Notes under the pieces: generated by a model
Seen by the model: the letters and a program-made list of their open reading frames with translations, nothing else
The model's database searches: none
What the model was told of the DNA's origin: nothing
DNA from: Calditrichota bacterium
GTDB taxonomy: Bacteria > Calditrichota > Calditrichia > Calditrichales > J004
Assembly (NCBI GenBank): GCA_013112635.1
Contig: JABFGF010000003.1
Span: 186,001-250,000, forward strand
Length of the DNA stretch: 64,000 nt
Direction of reading: 5' to 3'
Part shown: one piece after another, positions 52,501-63,000 of the stretch
Numbering within the stretch: position 1 is the first letter of the stretch
How the letters are laid out: each line of letters begins with the position of its first letter
Translations under genes and position numbers: made by a program

Positions 52501-52793
52501 CATAAATCACCAACCCGGTCTTCATAAAAGGAGACAATGATATTTGATTGAATAGAAGCATCGTTTTCAATTTCCGGGTGATAGTTTTTATATTCATAAC
52601 CGTCATATCTTGAAAGCCCGTTAAGGGTTCCAATCCAGATATAACCAAAACGATCCTGGAAAATATTAAAGACATTGTTAGAGGGTAGGCCGTCCTCAAT
52701 TGAAAGATGTACAAAATTATTTTTTGGTGCCTGCGCAAAAAGAGGCATTAACAACAAAAAAAGGCTCACTATTATTTTTAAAAATTTTGCCAT
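49530..52793 (-). CDS. Sensor with propeller, Y_Y_Y domain and SpoIIE phosphatase output
   Basis: A 1087-residue membrane sensor. Signal or anchor at residues 1-20. About residues 25-700 are 'two-component regulator propeller' blades (FQDRFGYIWIGTLNGLSRYDG, repeated WIGT-type strands). A Y_Y_Y domain (about 700-785) and one membrane segment (about 795-816, WAYVLYILLFAGLVFVFD) follow, then a helical linker and a SpoIIE domain (858-1087) with VGGDYYDF, GDATGHGMKAG, LLMSDGLPEL and APDDDVTFV. In classical hybrid sensors this propeller ends in a histidine kinase; here a phosphatase replaces it. It lies between the RsbW operon and the other sensors. No strong ribosome site. Confidence 0.88.
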   Translation of the reverse strand: MAKFLKIIVSLFLLLMPLFAQAPKNNFVHLSIEDGLPSNNVFNIFQDRFGYIWIGTLNGLSRYDGYEYKNYHPEIENDASIQSNIIVSFYEDRVGDLWIGGLGGLNKYIRESDSFRFYSLSDFAPDSGSGYFHGLTVTAISEDNDGNMWLGVGLLNWDTVKDGLFYLDKESEEIKKYEFSDNFNSQNILTFLVSKKGEFWFGGYRGLGRLNPITHKINFFRAPNSTENFGVNSILEDKKGLLWLGTHENGLQSFNPIDTVFKQYPIQSLKNETGSSDISGMFFDESDNLWLATSSGLMYFNPKTENVQYLLPDKDNPASISFVAASSIIGDFAGSIWIGGWENGLNRYDPVRTEFHAYTNNPSDPKSYGPAWATFFAEDHKKNIWIGSDQNFISRFNRKDKNFTKFPINGNNNLSGYISSAFEDSKKRLWIGIGGHLFNLNSDYNGFSKAPVMQQFGSNIIHDFYEDENGILWFGREDGLFSYNQSNNSIKHFTFDSFPSTSFESNRIYRLTGDKNNIWIGTNRGLFKYEQQTGRFSRIGFSDEKNKSLSDHDINSLYIDKSGILWIGTWFGGLNRYDPQSGIVNFYTRKNGLATNSIQGILGDEENGFLWLSTYAGITRFDLNKEQFLNFNIKDGVHSTEFVDGAAFKTSKGEFLFGGASGFTMFKSEDIKENVTPPRVFISDFKLSNKSVIPGPDAPLKKSIYDASEITLGHDQNDISFEFLAIHFIKSERNQYAYMLENYESDWRNVGSQRTAIYPNLPPGNYNFRVKAANFNNYWNEEGASIKVTINYPWWRSSWAYVLYILLFAGLVFVFDRFQRRRLLAKERAASEIKEAKLRAQVAEAENERKSKELEEARQLQLSMLPKELPQLPHLDIAVYMQTATEVGGDYYDFHVGLDGTLTVVIGDATGHGMKAGTMVTAAKSLFNSYAPNPDILFSFHEFTRCIKKMNFGKLSMCLTMLKFQGNKVTFSAAGMPPAYVYSKKKKTVEENLFKGMPLGTMEKFPYEIKETALNVGDTLLLMSDGLPELQNNNGEQFGYQRIHDLFLEVAENSSEEIIERLKNNGKSWVNDEAPDDDVTFVVIKVK

Positions 52794-52814
52794 TAAAAAT
52801 GGTTTCCTTAGAAA

Positions 52815-52845
52815 ATCAGATTCTTCAATTTGTTCGGAATGACAG
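52815..52845. repeat. Fragment of the dispersed intergenic element
   Basis: Contains GATTCTTCAATTTGTTCGG and AATGACAG, like the ends of the 46852-46920 element, in the 54-base gap between two sensor genes. Confidence 0.35.
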
Positions 52846-52847
52846 TT

Positions 52848-55800
52848 TTATTCCTTCGCCTTAATAACCACAAAGGTAACATCATCATCCGGGGCCTGGT
52901 TATTTGTCCAGGAAGCACCTTCATTTTTTAAATATTCTATTATCTTATTGGGTGTTTTTTTAGCAACATTTTCAAAACCATTATGTAAACGTTCATAGCC
53001 GTACATTTCATTTTTATCATTATGAAGTTCCGGCATTCCATCGCTCATAAGAAGCAGCACATCACCTTTTTGAAGTACCTTTTCAATCACATTATATTTG
53101 GAAACACTCATCGCACCAATTGGCATACCGTGTTCAGTAATTTCTTCCACAGATTCGGATTCTTTTCGATATAAAAAAACAGGTGGCATTCCGGCATTTA
53201 TGAGTTTGATTTTGTTTTTATCTATGTTGAGCATTGAAAAGCCCATCATCATTCTTTTTAGCTTCATACTCTTAACGCCGCTATTGGCCGTTTCAAAAAA
53301 GGCATCAATATCCATCTTAGGCGAGTTTGTTGTAAAAATGGATTTCATTGATGAAACCATAATGCCGGCCTTCATTCCATGCCCGGTGGCATCACCAATT
53401 GCAATGTTTAGAGAAGCATCGTCTTTATTAGAAAAATCATAATAGTCGCCTCCAACCTCTGTGGCAGTTTGCATGTAAACTGCAATTTCGAGATTGGGAA
53501 ATTTGGGTAGTTCCTTTGGAAGCATTGCAAGCTGCAGTTCACGCGCCTCTTCTAATTCCTGTGTTTTGCGTTCATTTTCTGCCTGGATAATTTTGTTTTG
53601 TTCCTCAGCATTTTGTAAATCGAGAAAACGGGTGTAGGTTTGCTGAAAGACTTTTCCAAAACGCAAGAGTATATTGTTCTCTTCGTCTGAATAAGGAATA
53701 CCCGAGAAGTTTTCGATATATAGGCCAACATTTTCAATCAATACAGTCGAGATTGCAAGGCCTTCGCATCTAAGATAAAATTCCTTTGCTTCTTCCGGCA
53801 AATCAGGGATATGTTTAAAAAGCTTTTTATAAAAGCGGTTTTTTTGTTTAAAATTCAGGGTGTTTGCAAAGAAATCCTTTCCTTTTTCTTTTGCTTCATT
53901 AAAACTATTCCAATGTTCAGAATCAAAATATGGAATTGTGATTTCTGAGGGAGCTCCATTCTGATCAGCCAACCAAATATGCATATCTTCCCTGGCTTTA
54001 TAATCCATAATAAACCCGGTATGTTCAATATGGATATTTAATTGAACGAATTGTTCATACACTACTTGAATTACCTCTTTGAGTTCTTCACTTTTTTGCA
54101 TGGCCATTGTTTTAGATCGTACGCGTTCCAATGCAGCTTCAATCTGTGCTTCTTTAGCCTGTGCTTCTGCTTGCGAGATATCAATATAACGTTGATGAGA
54201 TAGATTAAACACATTTCTGAAACGCTTAAGTATTTCTAGACTCTCATTATTTATTTCTTCAAAAGAAGAGATTCCCAAAGCGCCGGTTCCTATAGAATAA
54301 CAGTAATAATATAGCGATGTTGCCTTTTCAAGTTCAGCATCGGGTAAATGATTGGCTTGCTTACGGTGATCGCGCCATTCATCGAGTTCCTTGCCAGTTA
54401 CATTCCTGAAGAAAAAAGCATCCGTTGAACTACGAACATCATTAACAAATTGAGTGACGATCGGGTGACTTTCATAGAATACTTCGGTCACTCCACTAAC
54501 TCCATAATCGGAGTATTCAAAATTGAAAAAGGAACCCTTTTCATCATTTAGAATATCGATTTGAGTATTCCTAATACTGTCAAAACCAAGTGCTTTTAGT
54601 TGAGTGAACAGGACTTTTCCAACTTCCAGTAGGTTGTCTGGTTTTCGCATAGCCATAGCAACAGCCCTGACTCTCTCAAGAGCCGTTTCAATCTGCGACT
54701 CACGAGTTTGTGCTTCTGACTTCTGCAGGTCAAGAAAACGAGTGTAGGTTTGCCCAAATACTTTCGCAAAGCGAACCAGGATTTGGATTTCTTCTTCATG
54801 TAATGGCTCAAGCGATATTACATTGAGAGAACCTTCGTCAAAAAAGAATGCTGAAATCGATTCTTGTTCATTATATGTTTTGGGTTCCGGGTATGAAAGA
54901 CATGAAGATATTGTTTTGTAATATTCTTTTACTTCAGCGCCTACCCGCTGGCTAATAAAATAAGGTTTGTTTTCTCTCCAGGCTTTAACCATTGCATCAA
55001 AAACTGGGTGAGTTCCCAATGGAACAATGCCCAGGATTGTATTCTTGACTTTTCCTTTGATTTCAGAGCGTGACCAGACTTCTGCTGCACCTGTTTCACT
55101 ATCAATTGTGCATATCCCAATACGCAGTGTTTTTATTCCCAACTTTTTTAACTGATCAAACATAACATCGGACGCATCAACTAATTCATCACTTATATGC
55201 ATGGCCATGCTTCTGCTTCTTACGCGTTCGAGGGCTGTTTCAATCTGAGCTTCACGGGTTTGAGCTTCTGCCTTTTGTAAATCGAGGAATCGTGTATATG
55301 TTTGCTCAAAGACAACTGCAAAACGTTCTAAGAGTTGGATAGTTTCCACCTGTCTGGGCTCCGGGGCAGCAAATGAAAGAAGTCCTTTTGAAAAGAAAGC
55401 ACAGCTAATAACGCGCCGTTTCTCAATTCCTTGCTTATCCTTAAAATCATTGTATTCTTTGTATTCTGTTATATCGTTTCTAAAATTGTTGTAAGCCTTT
55501 AATTCATCACCGGAAAGATCTATTACTAATGACTTATTCTGTTTTTTCCATGCTGTATAAATTTTATTTATTACGATTGGTTCATCAAACGGAGCACTAA
55601 ACATTTGATCCATTTTATTGCCGCTTAATGTCAACCAAAGTTCAAGTTGTCTTTTGCTTTCGTCAATAATTCCAATTGTAAACTGCGATGGTGCTTCTCC
55701 TAATAGACCAAACTGCTGAAAGAGGAGATATGTGGTTTCTGAAAGTTCGTTACTGTGCTGCATAGCCATTGTTCTGCTACGAACTTTTTCAAGTGCTACT

Positions 55801-56873
55801 TCGATCTGTGCTTCCCGCGTCTGAGCTTCGGCTTGTTCAATATCAATATATCTTTTATAGGCCAACTCAAAAACATTTCGGAACCTTTTAAATATTTGCA
55901 AACCTTCTTCATTTAATGCTGAGTAAGTTGACATACCTAAAGCAACCGGACCAACCGAATGATAGTAGTAGTCTAATGAGGTTGCTTTTTTGAGATATGA
56001 ATCTACAAATTGGTTAGTTCTACTTTGGTGAGCCAGCCACTCTTTGATTTCGGCCCCTTCAAAACGTGCTGAAAAAACTGCATTTGCACTTCTTAACATC
56101 TGCTTTGCAAACTCAGTCTGTTTAGGATGGGATTTATAATCCACTTCCGTGATAAAGGTTTTATCATGCAGCCGGTAATACTCAAAGTTTAAATATGTAC
56201 CTTTTGCTTCATAAATAATGGCAGTTTGAATATTACGGATGTCTCTAATATTTAGTGATTCCAATTGTTCAGAAATACTTCGGCACACTTTCAGCATATC
56301 AGCGGATTCTTTCATGCCCATCGCAACTGTCCGCACTCGTTCCAGAGCAGCCTCTATTTCCAGCTCACGATTTTTTGACTCTAGTTCAACAGTTCTTCTT
56401 TTTACAGCGTCACGTAGTTCAAGATTTTCTCGACTAATTTTATCGAAGGCAATTTGTTCTCCCTCTTGGGTTTTTGAATCAGGAATTGAGCCATGCTGTT
56501 GAATAAATTTCCAACCATCATCTTCTTTTGTCAGTAAAGATGTCAACCGAAGTTTGGAATAGTAAGACCATTCATTTTCAAGTAAAATATAACCATCGCT
56601 GAGCTCGGTAAAATGAAGCTGTCCGTCAATCGGCAAAATTTTAATGTCTCTATTTCTTATTTCAAACTTTCCAGCTATCTGATCAGCTGAAGCTTTATAA
56701 AAATTCACCACATTTTCTTTGTTAAAAAAAATCTCCCCTTCAGTAGAGCCAACAACAGCGAAATTTTCATGTATATATGAAGCCATTGTTTTAATATCAC
56801 CTTTTAGATAACTCTCCCAATAGGCATTATAAGCAGCCATCGCTTCTTTTTGTAATTCTTCAGATAGTTTCAT
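52848..56873 (-). CDS. Cytoplasmic sensor with five tandem GAF-like repeats and SpoIIE phosphatase
   Basis: A 1341-residue protein with no signal peptide or membrane segment. Residues about 1-130 look like an SnoaL/NTF2-like fold (EEAAYNAYWESYLKGDIKTM-type start, WKFIQQHGS). Five repeats of about 184 residues follow, each opening with an IExALERVRxxxMAM helix; they begin near residues 171, 354, 541, 724 and 908 and resemble GAF domains. Repeats 1 and 4 are most alike, as are 2 and 3. Residues about 1108-1341 are a SpoIIE domain (VGGDYYDFSN, GDATGHGMKAG, LLMSDGMPEL). It abuts the next sensor gene without a gap and should read soluble signals. Confidence 0.88.
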   Translation of the reverse strand: MKLSEELQKEAMAAYNAYWESYLKGDIKTMASYIHENFAVVGSTEGEIFFNKENVVNFYKASADQIAGKFEIRNRDIKILPIDGQLHFTELSDGYILLENEWSYYSKLRLTSLLTKEDDGWKFIQQHGSIPDSKTQEGEQIAFDKISRENLELRDAVKRRTVELESKNRELEIEAALERVRTVAMGMKESADMLKVCRSISEQLESLNIRDIRNIQTAIIYEAKGTYLNFEYYRLHDKTFITEVDYKSHPKQTEFAKQMLRSANAVFSARFEGAEIKEWLAHQSRTNQFVDSYLKKATSLDYYYHSVGPVALGMSTYSALNEEGLQIFKRFRNVFELAYKRYIDIEQAEAQTREAQIEVALEKVRSRTMAMQHSNELSETTYLLFQQFGLLGEAPSQFTIGIIDESKRQLELWLTLSGNKMDQMFSAPFDEPIVINKIYTAWKKQNKSLVIDLSGDELKAYNNFRNDITEYKEYNDFKDKQGIEKRRVISCAFFSKGLLSFAAPEPRQVETIQLLERFAVVFEQTYTRFLDLQKAEAQTREAQIETALERVRSRSMAMHISDELVDASDVMFDQLKKLGIKTLRIGICTIDSETGAAEVWSRSEIKGKVKNTILGIVPLGTHPVFDAMVKAWRENKPYFISQRVGAEVKEYYKTISSCLSYPEPKTYNEQESISAFFFDEGSLNVISLEPLHEEEIQILVRFAKVFGQTYTRFLDLQKSEAQTRESQIETALERVRAVAMAMRKPDNLLEVGKVLFTQLKALGFDSIRNTQIDILNDEKGSFFNFEYSDYGVSGVTEVFYESHPIVTQFVNDVRSSTDAFFFRNVTGKELDEWRDHRKQANHLPDAELEKATSLYYYCYSIGTGALGISSFEEINNESLEILKRFRNVFNLSHQRYIDISQAEAQAKEAQIEAALERVRSKTMAMQKSEELKEVIQVVYEQFVQLNIHIEHTGFIMDYKAREDMHIWLADQNGAPSEITIPYFDSEHWNSFNEAKEKGKDFFANTLNFKQKNRFYKKLFKHIPDLPEEAKEFYLRCEGLAISTVLIENVGLYIENFSGIPYSDEENNILLRFGKVFQQTYTRFLDLQNAEEQNKIIQAENERKTQELEEARELQLAMLPKELPKFPNLEIAVYMQTATEVGGDYYDFSNKDDASLNIAIGDATGHGMKAGIMVSSMKSIFTTNSPKMDIDAFFETANSGVKSMKLKRMMMGFSMLNIDKNKIKLINAGMPPVFLYRKESESVEEITEHGMPIGAMSVSKYNVIEKVLQKGDVLLLMSDGMPELHNDKNEMYGYERLHNGFENVAKKTPNKIIEYLKNEGASWTNNQAPDDDVTFVVIKAKE

Positions 56874-59800
56874 TTACTTTACCTTTATAACTACAAAAGT
56901 TACATCATCATCGGGCGGCGCATCATTCACCCAGGTAGCGCCTTCATTCTTCAAATAACTGATAATTTCTTCAGGGGAATCTTCAGCAATGTCTTCAAAG
57001 ACACTTCGGATGCGTTTATAACCATACATTTCACCGGCATCATTATTTAGCTCCGGCAGCCCATCGGACATAAGCAAAATGGTATCACCAGGTTTAAGAA
57101 TTGTATCTTTTACTTCATATGGAAAATTTTTCATTGTACCCAAGGGCATTGCCTTGAACAGATGTTCTTCAACAACACGTGTATCGCAGCGGAAAATAAA
57201 TGAAGGCGGCATTCCTGCTGAAGAAATTTGTATTTTATCGCCTTTGATTTTAAGCATAGTCAGGCACATGGAAAGCTTACCGAAGTTCATTTCTTTAATA
57301 CAGCGAGTGAACTCCTGAAACGAAAATAATATATCAGGATTCGAGCCGTAACTTTTAAACAAAGATTTGGCTGTTGTAACCATGGTTCCGGCCTTCATGC
57401 CATGACCAGTGGCATCTCCAATTACGACTGTCAGTGTACCGTCTATTGAAACATTGAAATCATAATAATCGCCACCGACCTCTGTAGCTGTCTGCATATA
57501 AACAGCGATATCCAGGTTCGGCAATTGTGGCAGTTCTTTGGGCAGCATGGATAATTGTAATTGGCGTGCCTCTTCTAACTCTTCTGACTTTCTGCGGTTT
57601 TCAGCTTCTAAAAGTTTCTTATTTTCATTTTCTTGCCGTCTGTTCAGTTCAAATTGTCTTGCGCCTGTTAAACCACCCAAAATTAACCCGAGGTATAAAA
57701 TGTATGCATACCATGTTTTCCACCATGGATTGGCAATATTTACAGGAACTACGAGATCTTCAGAGTTCCATATTCCGTTTCTATTAGCTGCCCGAAGGTG
57801 AAATTTATATAAACCAGGATCAAGATTTACATATTGTATTTCACGATTTTTAGAGTAAACCCAATCCGAGTCATATCCTTCTAAAAAATAGGCATATTTA
57901 TTCTTGCCGGGGTTAGCGTAATGAAGAGCTATAAATTCGAAGAGGATTGTGTTCTCCTGATAGCTTAATTCAAGATTTAAATCACCTTGATCGGGTTTAT
58001 TATAAGGTTTTCCATTTATTTCAAGGCCGGTAATATGGGTAAGCGGTGGTGTAGAGCTTTTGATTTCAGGCTTGAAAGCATACAGTCCATTTTGACCTCC
58101 AAAATAGAGGAAGCCCGAGTTGTCTATAGCTGATATAGGATAAAGAAAATTTGGATTATTCAAGCCGTCTTCAACATCATAATTAGAAAAACTAATCCTA
58201 TTTTTTGAGTCTTTATGCATCAATGTAATACCTGCTTTTGTGCTCATCCAAAAAGTGCCATTTTCATATGGAATTATTGCTGCAATGTAATCTTCCGCTA
58301 ATCCATCTGATTCACCGAAGACATCAAAATGGTCTGTTCGTAAATCAAAGCGGTTTAATCCCTCTGCAGTTGCTATCCAGAGAAACCCTTCATTATCTCT
58401 TTCTATGTCCCAGACAATATCATTACTTAAAGAATTAGAGTTTTTATCATGTTTATATGTTTTAATATTTTTGGAATAAATATTGTATTTTATAAATCCA
58501 CCGTTATAAGTCCCGGCCCATACAATATCTTCATCAAAATGAGTTGAAATAAAAACTCCTTCAGGAATAACCAGCTCAAGTTCTTCATCGGAATTTAGTT
58601 TGTAAAGCCCGTTAGAGGTTCCAATCCATAAGTGGCCATTATTGTCCGTACTAAGATCAATGATTGCCTTATCCAACAGATTTATTGATTGGGTAGAATC
58701 CTGAAAATAATATTTGGACAAGTTTGTATATGGGTTCCACTTAAAAAGACCGTCATCCCAATGCGAAATCCAAAAAGAACCATCTTTATTTGCAGCTAAT
58801 GAACCGCCATTTTCTAAAGCTAAATTATAACTTTTTACTTTTCCGGTGGTTTTGTTGTACGCGTTTATACCGAGGGAAGCGGATGAAAAAAATACTAAAT
58901 CAGGATCCATTAAGGATTGGCTTACCCCTGCTACAAAAGATGGCCTTGAGATATTATAATTTTTGACTTTGGTATGAATAGGTATGAAGGATTGTTTGGT
59001 GGGTACATATTTATGAAGTCCCCGAAACCAGTCACTGATCCAAAGTATTCCAAATGAATCGAAATAAATATCTGTTGCCTGTTGATTTTCTGTTTTATAA
59101 AACAGAGGTTTCTCAGATAGGCCTGTAAATTTAACGGGGCTGTTTAGGTTTATGTGGACTACCCACATATTCCCTCGGGAATCCTCCAGCAATTCACCTT
59201 CATAGCCATTGTTTTCCGGATTCGGTATTTCATAATCTAAAAGATGAACAATTTTTTTTGTGTTTGGGAAATATTTAAAAACATCGGTATTGGTCATAAT
59301 CCAGACATCATTTTTAGAATCGCAATAAATTCTAAAAATATTTATTGCGCGAGATACACCAGCTACTCTGAAATCAATTACTTCTTTTTGAAAAATTTTG
59401 GACTGTTCATTATACCAGAACAAACCCTCTCCAGTGGCAGCCCACAACTTGCCTTCACTGTCTTCTGAAAAATCGGAATAAACTTGCTGAGAGCTATCAA
59501 TAGTATCTGCATTTTGATGTGGAATTTTCAAGAATTTATCGTTTTCTTTATCATACAAAAGAGCACCGAGGTGAGATGTACCGAACCAGATTCTATTTTT
59601 GAAGTCCACAAAAACTTCATACACATGAAACCAGGGTAATTTCGATATTTTTTTAAATTGCCTATCTAATGAATAATTGATAAACTTTTCCTGGCTAGTA
59701 ATAAATTTTGAAATCCCAAAAGTTGTTGCAACCCAAATGTTGCCGGCGCTATCCTCGGCCAGGCTATAAATTGCATTGTTTACAAGACTTGTGGAATCGG

Positions 59801-60026
59801 ATGCATCGTATTTATAAACTGTAAAGGTATGGCCGTCATATCGGTTTAATCCTCCATCCATTGTACCAATCCATAAATATCCATTGGAATCCTGAAAAAG
59901 ACATTTGGCGCTAGTTGCAGAAAGACCTGAAAATGTAGAAATGTTTTCAAATTGCATTTCAAAATCTTGAGATGAAACACTATAATAAAAAAGGAAAACA
60001 AATAAAACGTATTTAATATATTTCAT
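56874..60026 (-). CDS. Sensor with propeller, Y_Y_Y domain and SpoIIE phosphatase output
   Basis: A 1050-residue sensor. Signal peptide 1-19, propeller blades in about residues 25-690 (FQDSNGYLWIGTMDGGLNRYDG, NNGHLWIGTSNGLYK), a Y_Y_Y domain (about 705-765), a membrane segment (about 769-789, WYAYILYLGLILGGLTGA), then a short coiled linker and a SpoIIE domain (about 822-1050) with VGGDYYDFNV, GDATGHGMKAG, LLMSDGLPEL and PPDDDVTFV. A GAGGG site precedes the ATG. It directly precedes the GAF-repeat sensor without a gap. Its phosphatase part is nearly the same as in the 1270-residue neighbour. Confidence 0.9.
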   Translation of the reverse strand: MKYIKYVLFVFLFYYSVSSQDFEMQFENISTFSGLSATSAKCLFQDSNGYLWIGTMDGGLNRYDGHTFTVYKYDASDSTSLVNNAIYSLAEDSAGNIWVATTFGISKFITSQEKFINYSLDRQFKKISKLPWFHVYEVFVDFKNRIWFGTSHLGALLYDKENDKFLKIPHQNADTIDSSQQVYSDFSEDSEGKLWAATGEGLFWYNEQSKIFQKEVIDFRVAGVSRAINIFRIYCDSKNDVWIMTNTDVFKYFPNTKKIVHLLDYEIPNPENNGYEGELLEDSRGNMWVVHINLNSPVKFTGLSEKPLFYKTENQQATDIYFDSFGILWISDWFRGLHKYVPTKQSFIPIHTKVKNYNISRPSFVAGVSQSLMDPDLVFFSSASLGINAYNKTTGKVKSYNLALENGGSLAANKDGSFWISHWDDGLFKWNPYTNLSKYYFQDSTQSINLLDKAIIDLSTDNNGHLWIGTSNGLYKLNSDEELELVIPEGVFISTHFDEDIVWAGTYNGGFIKYNIYSKNIKTYKHDKNSNSLSNDIVWDIERDNEGFLWIATAEGLNRFDLRTDHFDVFGESDGLAEDYIAAIIPYENGTFWMSTKAGITLMHKDSKNRISFSNYDVEDGLNNPNFLYPISAIDNSGFLYFGGQNGLYAFKPEIKSSTPPLTHITGLEINGKPYNKPDQGDLNLELSYQENTILFEFIALHYANPGKNKYAYFLEGYDSDWVYSKNREIQYVNLDPGLYKFHLRAANRNGIWNSEDLVVPVNIANPWWKTWYAYILYLGLILGGLTGARQFELNRRQENENKKLLEAENRRKSEELEEARQLQLSMLPKELPQLPNLDIAVYMQTATEVGGDYYDFNVSIDGTLTVVIGDATGHGMKAGTMVTTAKSLFKSYGSNPDILFSFQEFTRCIKEMNFGKLSMCLTMLKIKGDKIQISSAGMPPSFIFRCDTRVVEEHLFKAMPLGTMKNFPYEVKDTILKPGDTILLMSDGLPELNNDAGEMYGYKRIRSVFEDIAEDSPEEIISYLKNEGATWVNDAPPDDDVTFVVIKVK

Positions 60027-60035
60027 CGAAACCCT

Positions 60036-63000
60036 CTATTTTACTTTAATCACCACAAAAGTTACATCATCATCCGGGGCCTGATCGTCTGACCAGGATT
60101 TGCCCTCATTTTTTAAATAACTGATTATTTCTTCTGATGATTGCTCAGCCACTTCTTCAAAACCATTACGGATTTTTTTATAGCCGTACATTTCATCTTT
60201 GTCATTTGCCAGTTCGGGCAATCCATCGCTCATAAGTAAAATTGTGTCACCTGGTTTCAACGTCGTATCTTTTACTTCATATGGAAATTTCATCATTGTA
60301 CCTAAGGGCATCCCTTGAAATACATGCTCTTCTACAACACGAGTATCCCTTCTGAAAATAAAAGAGGGTGGCATACCGGCAGTAGAAATCTGCATTTTGT
60401 CACCTTTAATTTTTAGCATGGTCAGGCACATCGATAATTTGCCAAAATTCATCTGTTTTATGCAGCGGGTAATTTCACTAAATGAAAAAAGGATATCGGG
60501 GTTTGGCGCATAGCTGTTAAAAAGTGATTTGGCTGTGGTTACCATTGTGCCGGCTTTCATACCGTGTCCGGTGGCATCGCCAATTACGACGGTTAATGTG
60601 CCATCAAGTCCTACATGGAAATCATAATAATCCCCGCCAACTTCTGTGGCGGTTTGCATGTACACGGCAATATCCAGGTTGGGCAACTGCGGTAATTCTT
60701 TTGGTAGCATTGAAAGTTGAAGCTCTCGTGCTTCCTCAAGTTCTTTAGTTTTGCGCTCATTTTCGATTTGCAACGCACGTTGTTCAGCCTGCATTGCTTT
60801 TGCTTGCAATTCTGCCGTTTCAGCCCGATGTTCCATGGCTTGTATTCTTAAACGCTCTTTGGATTTTGCTATAAGGCGTCGTCTCTGGATGCGATCTACA
60901 CCAAAGACAATACCAATAAAGAAGAGGCCATAACCAATATAAGCCCATATTGTATGCCACCAAGGAGGTCGAATCGTAATTGAAATGCTTTTTCCGGTTT
61001 CATTCCAAATACCATCGCGGTTACTGCCTTTAAAAGAAAAAACATAATCACCGGGATCTAAGTTGGTATAAGTCGCCGTTCGCTTATTATCATAAATCCA
61101 ATCCTCATCATAACCTTTTAAGAAATGAGCATACTGGTTTTTTGAAGGTTTTGAAAAGTGCAGGGCGGAGTAAGTAAAGGTCAGGTCATTCTTATCGTGT
61201 ACTAATTCTATTTCGTTTATATCTGTTAAAGTTGTGTCCAATGGCATGTCACTTTTTTGTGATAACAAGGACACGTTGCCAACTCTTAAATCTGATAAAT
61301 ATAAAGCTGGCGGAGCCTCATTTTCTTTTGTACGACTGAAAATATTAAGTCCATGCTCACCACCAAAATAATAATTTCCGGCACTGCTCTTTAAGGCAAC
61401 CTGGGCTATAAAATCTGTTCCACCAAGACCATCCTCTGCACCATAGTTTACAAAGGTTACCTGTTTTGTCGTTGGCGATGTAATCATTTTAGAAAGGCCA
61501 TTACGGGTAGCTAACCAAAGGTTGCCGCTTTCGGCCGGTAAAATGGAAGCGATGTAATTTGTTGGCAAACCATGCTCTTCAGTATAAATTGTAAAATTCT
61601 CCGTTTCAGGATCGAAACGATTAAGCCCACCATTGGTTGCTAACCAAAGTATGCCATCAGCATTTTCATAAATAAACTGAACGCTATTATCACTTAGCAC
61701 ATTTTCTTTATCCTGTTCGGTTGCATAATATTTTATAGTTCTCTTTGCAGGATCTAAGCGTCCAAGCCCTCTGGTATCTGTGCCAACCCACACGATACCA
61801 TCTTTATTTACATGAATGGAGCGAATGTTTCGCCCTTCGATAATAATCTGCTCATTGGCTTCATCAATCAGGCTTTGAAAATGATTTATTTCTTCAGGAT
61901 CGTTCAGTTCGATAATTTGAATCCCCCATAAATCAAGATAAGTCGGGGCAGCCTGGTTCCATTTTCCAAAAGAGTGGCTCAAGTCGGACTTGAAATGTAG
62001 TGAATAATTCCCTGGTTTCAATTCCTGCATATCTATTTTAATTCTGTTCTTAACAGCTCCCCCCAGATGGAAAGTCTCACTACCATTCTTGCCACTCCAG
62101 ATCTCCTGATCCTGAGCATCACTAATCCATCCCCAATCAGCTAATTCGATATCATTTGAACTACCTTCCCCTGTTGAGATAATTAGATATTTACGTGGTT
62201 TGGTAATTTTAAACTCAAAGGAGAGATTAGCATTATCAGTTGCTTCTTTTATCATTAACGGTTTTGATTCGGATTGTAATTTGTTTTTAACAAGATTAAA
62301 CAATTCCTGTGGATAGACTTTATTTGTGTTATCACTGTAACGCTTTAAAGAGTTGTTTTTTGTATCTAAATAAATTAAACCTCCGGAGTTTGTACCAATC
62401 CAATAATTGTTCTTGGTATCTTTCTCCAAAACACGCACTAAATTATCCGGTAAACTAGTGGTTTTTGATGAGTCAAATTGGAATTGGTTTATTACATTGC
62501 CTTTATTGTCTATATGTAACAAACCATCACCCCAAAGGCCCAGCCAAAGGGTTCCATCATCATCTTCGCTTATTACCCGTACAGAACCACCGAATACATC
62601 ATTGTTGAAAGATAAAGGAATCTTTTTAAATTGTTCTTTTTGCGGATCTAAAATATTAAGTCCTCCACCGCGCATTCCCACGTAGATTTGATTTGGTTTA
62701 ATATGTGATTCGTACAATCCGAATATTTGACTGCTGCTTAAGCTGTTTGGATTATCAGGTTGGTGCTGAAAATGTTTAAAAGCAGTACGTTGGGGATCAT
62801 GTTTTATTAAACCGTTTGCAATTGTACCCATCCACATTATTCCACTTTGATCAAAAAGCATAGAGGTTACTACAATGTTGGATACTCCATCTTTTGAAAT
62901 AAATTGGCCCTCAAAAGAAATCTCTTCAAAATCATCAGAAATGCCATCAAACTTTAGTACACCTCGTATGTTGTTGGCAATCCAGACATTGCCCTGGCTA

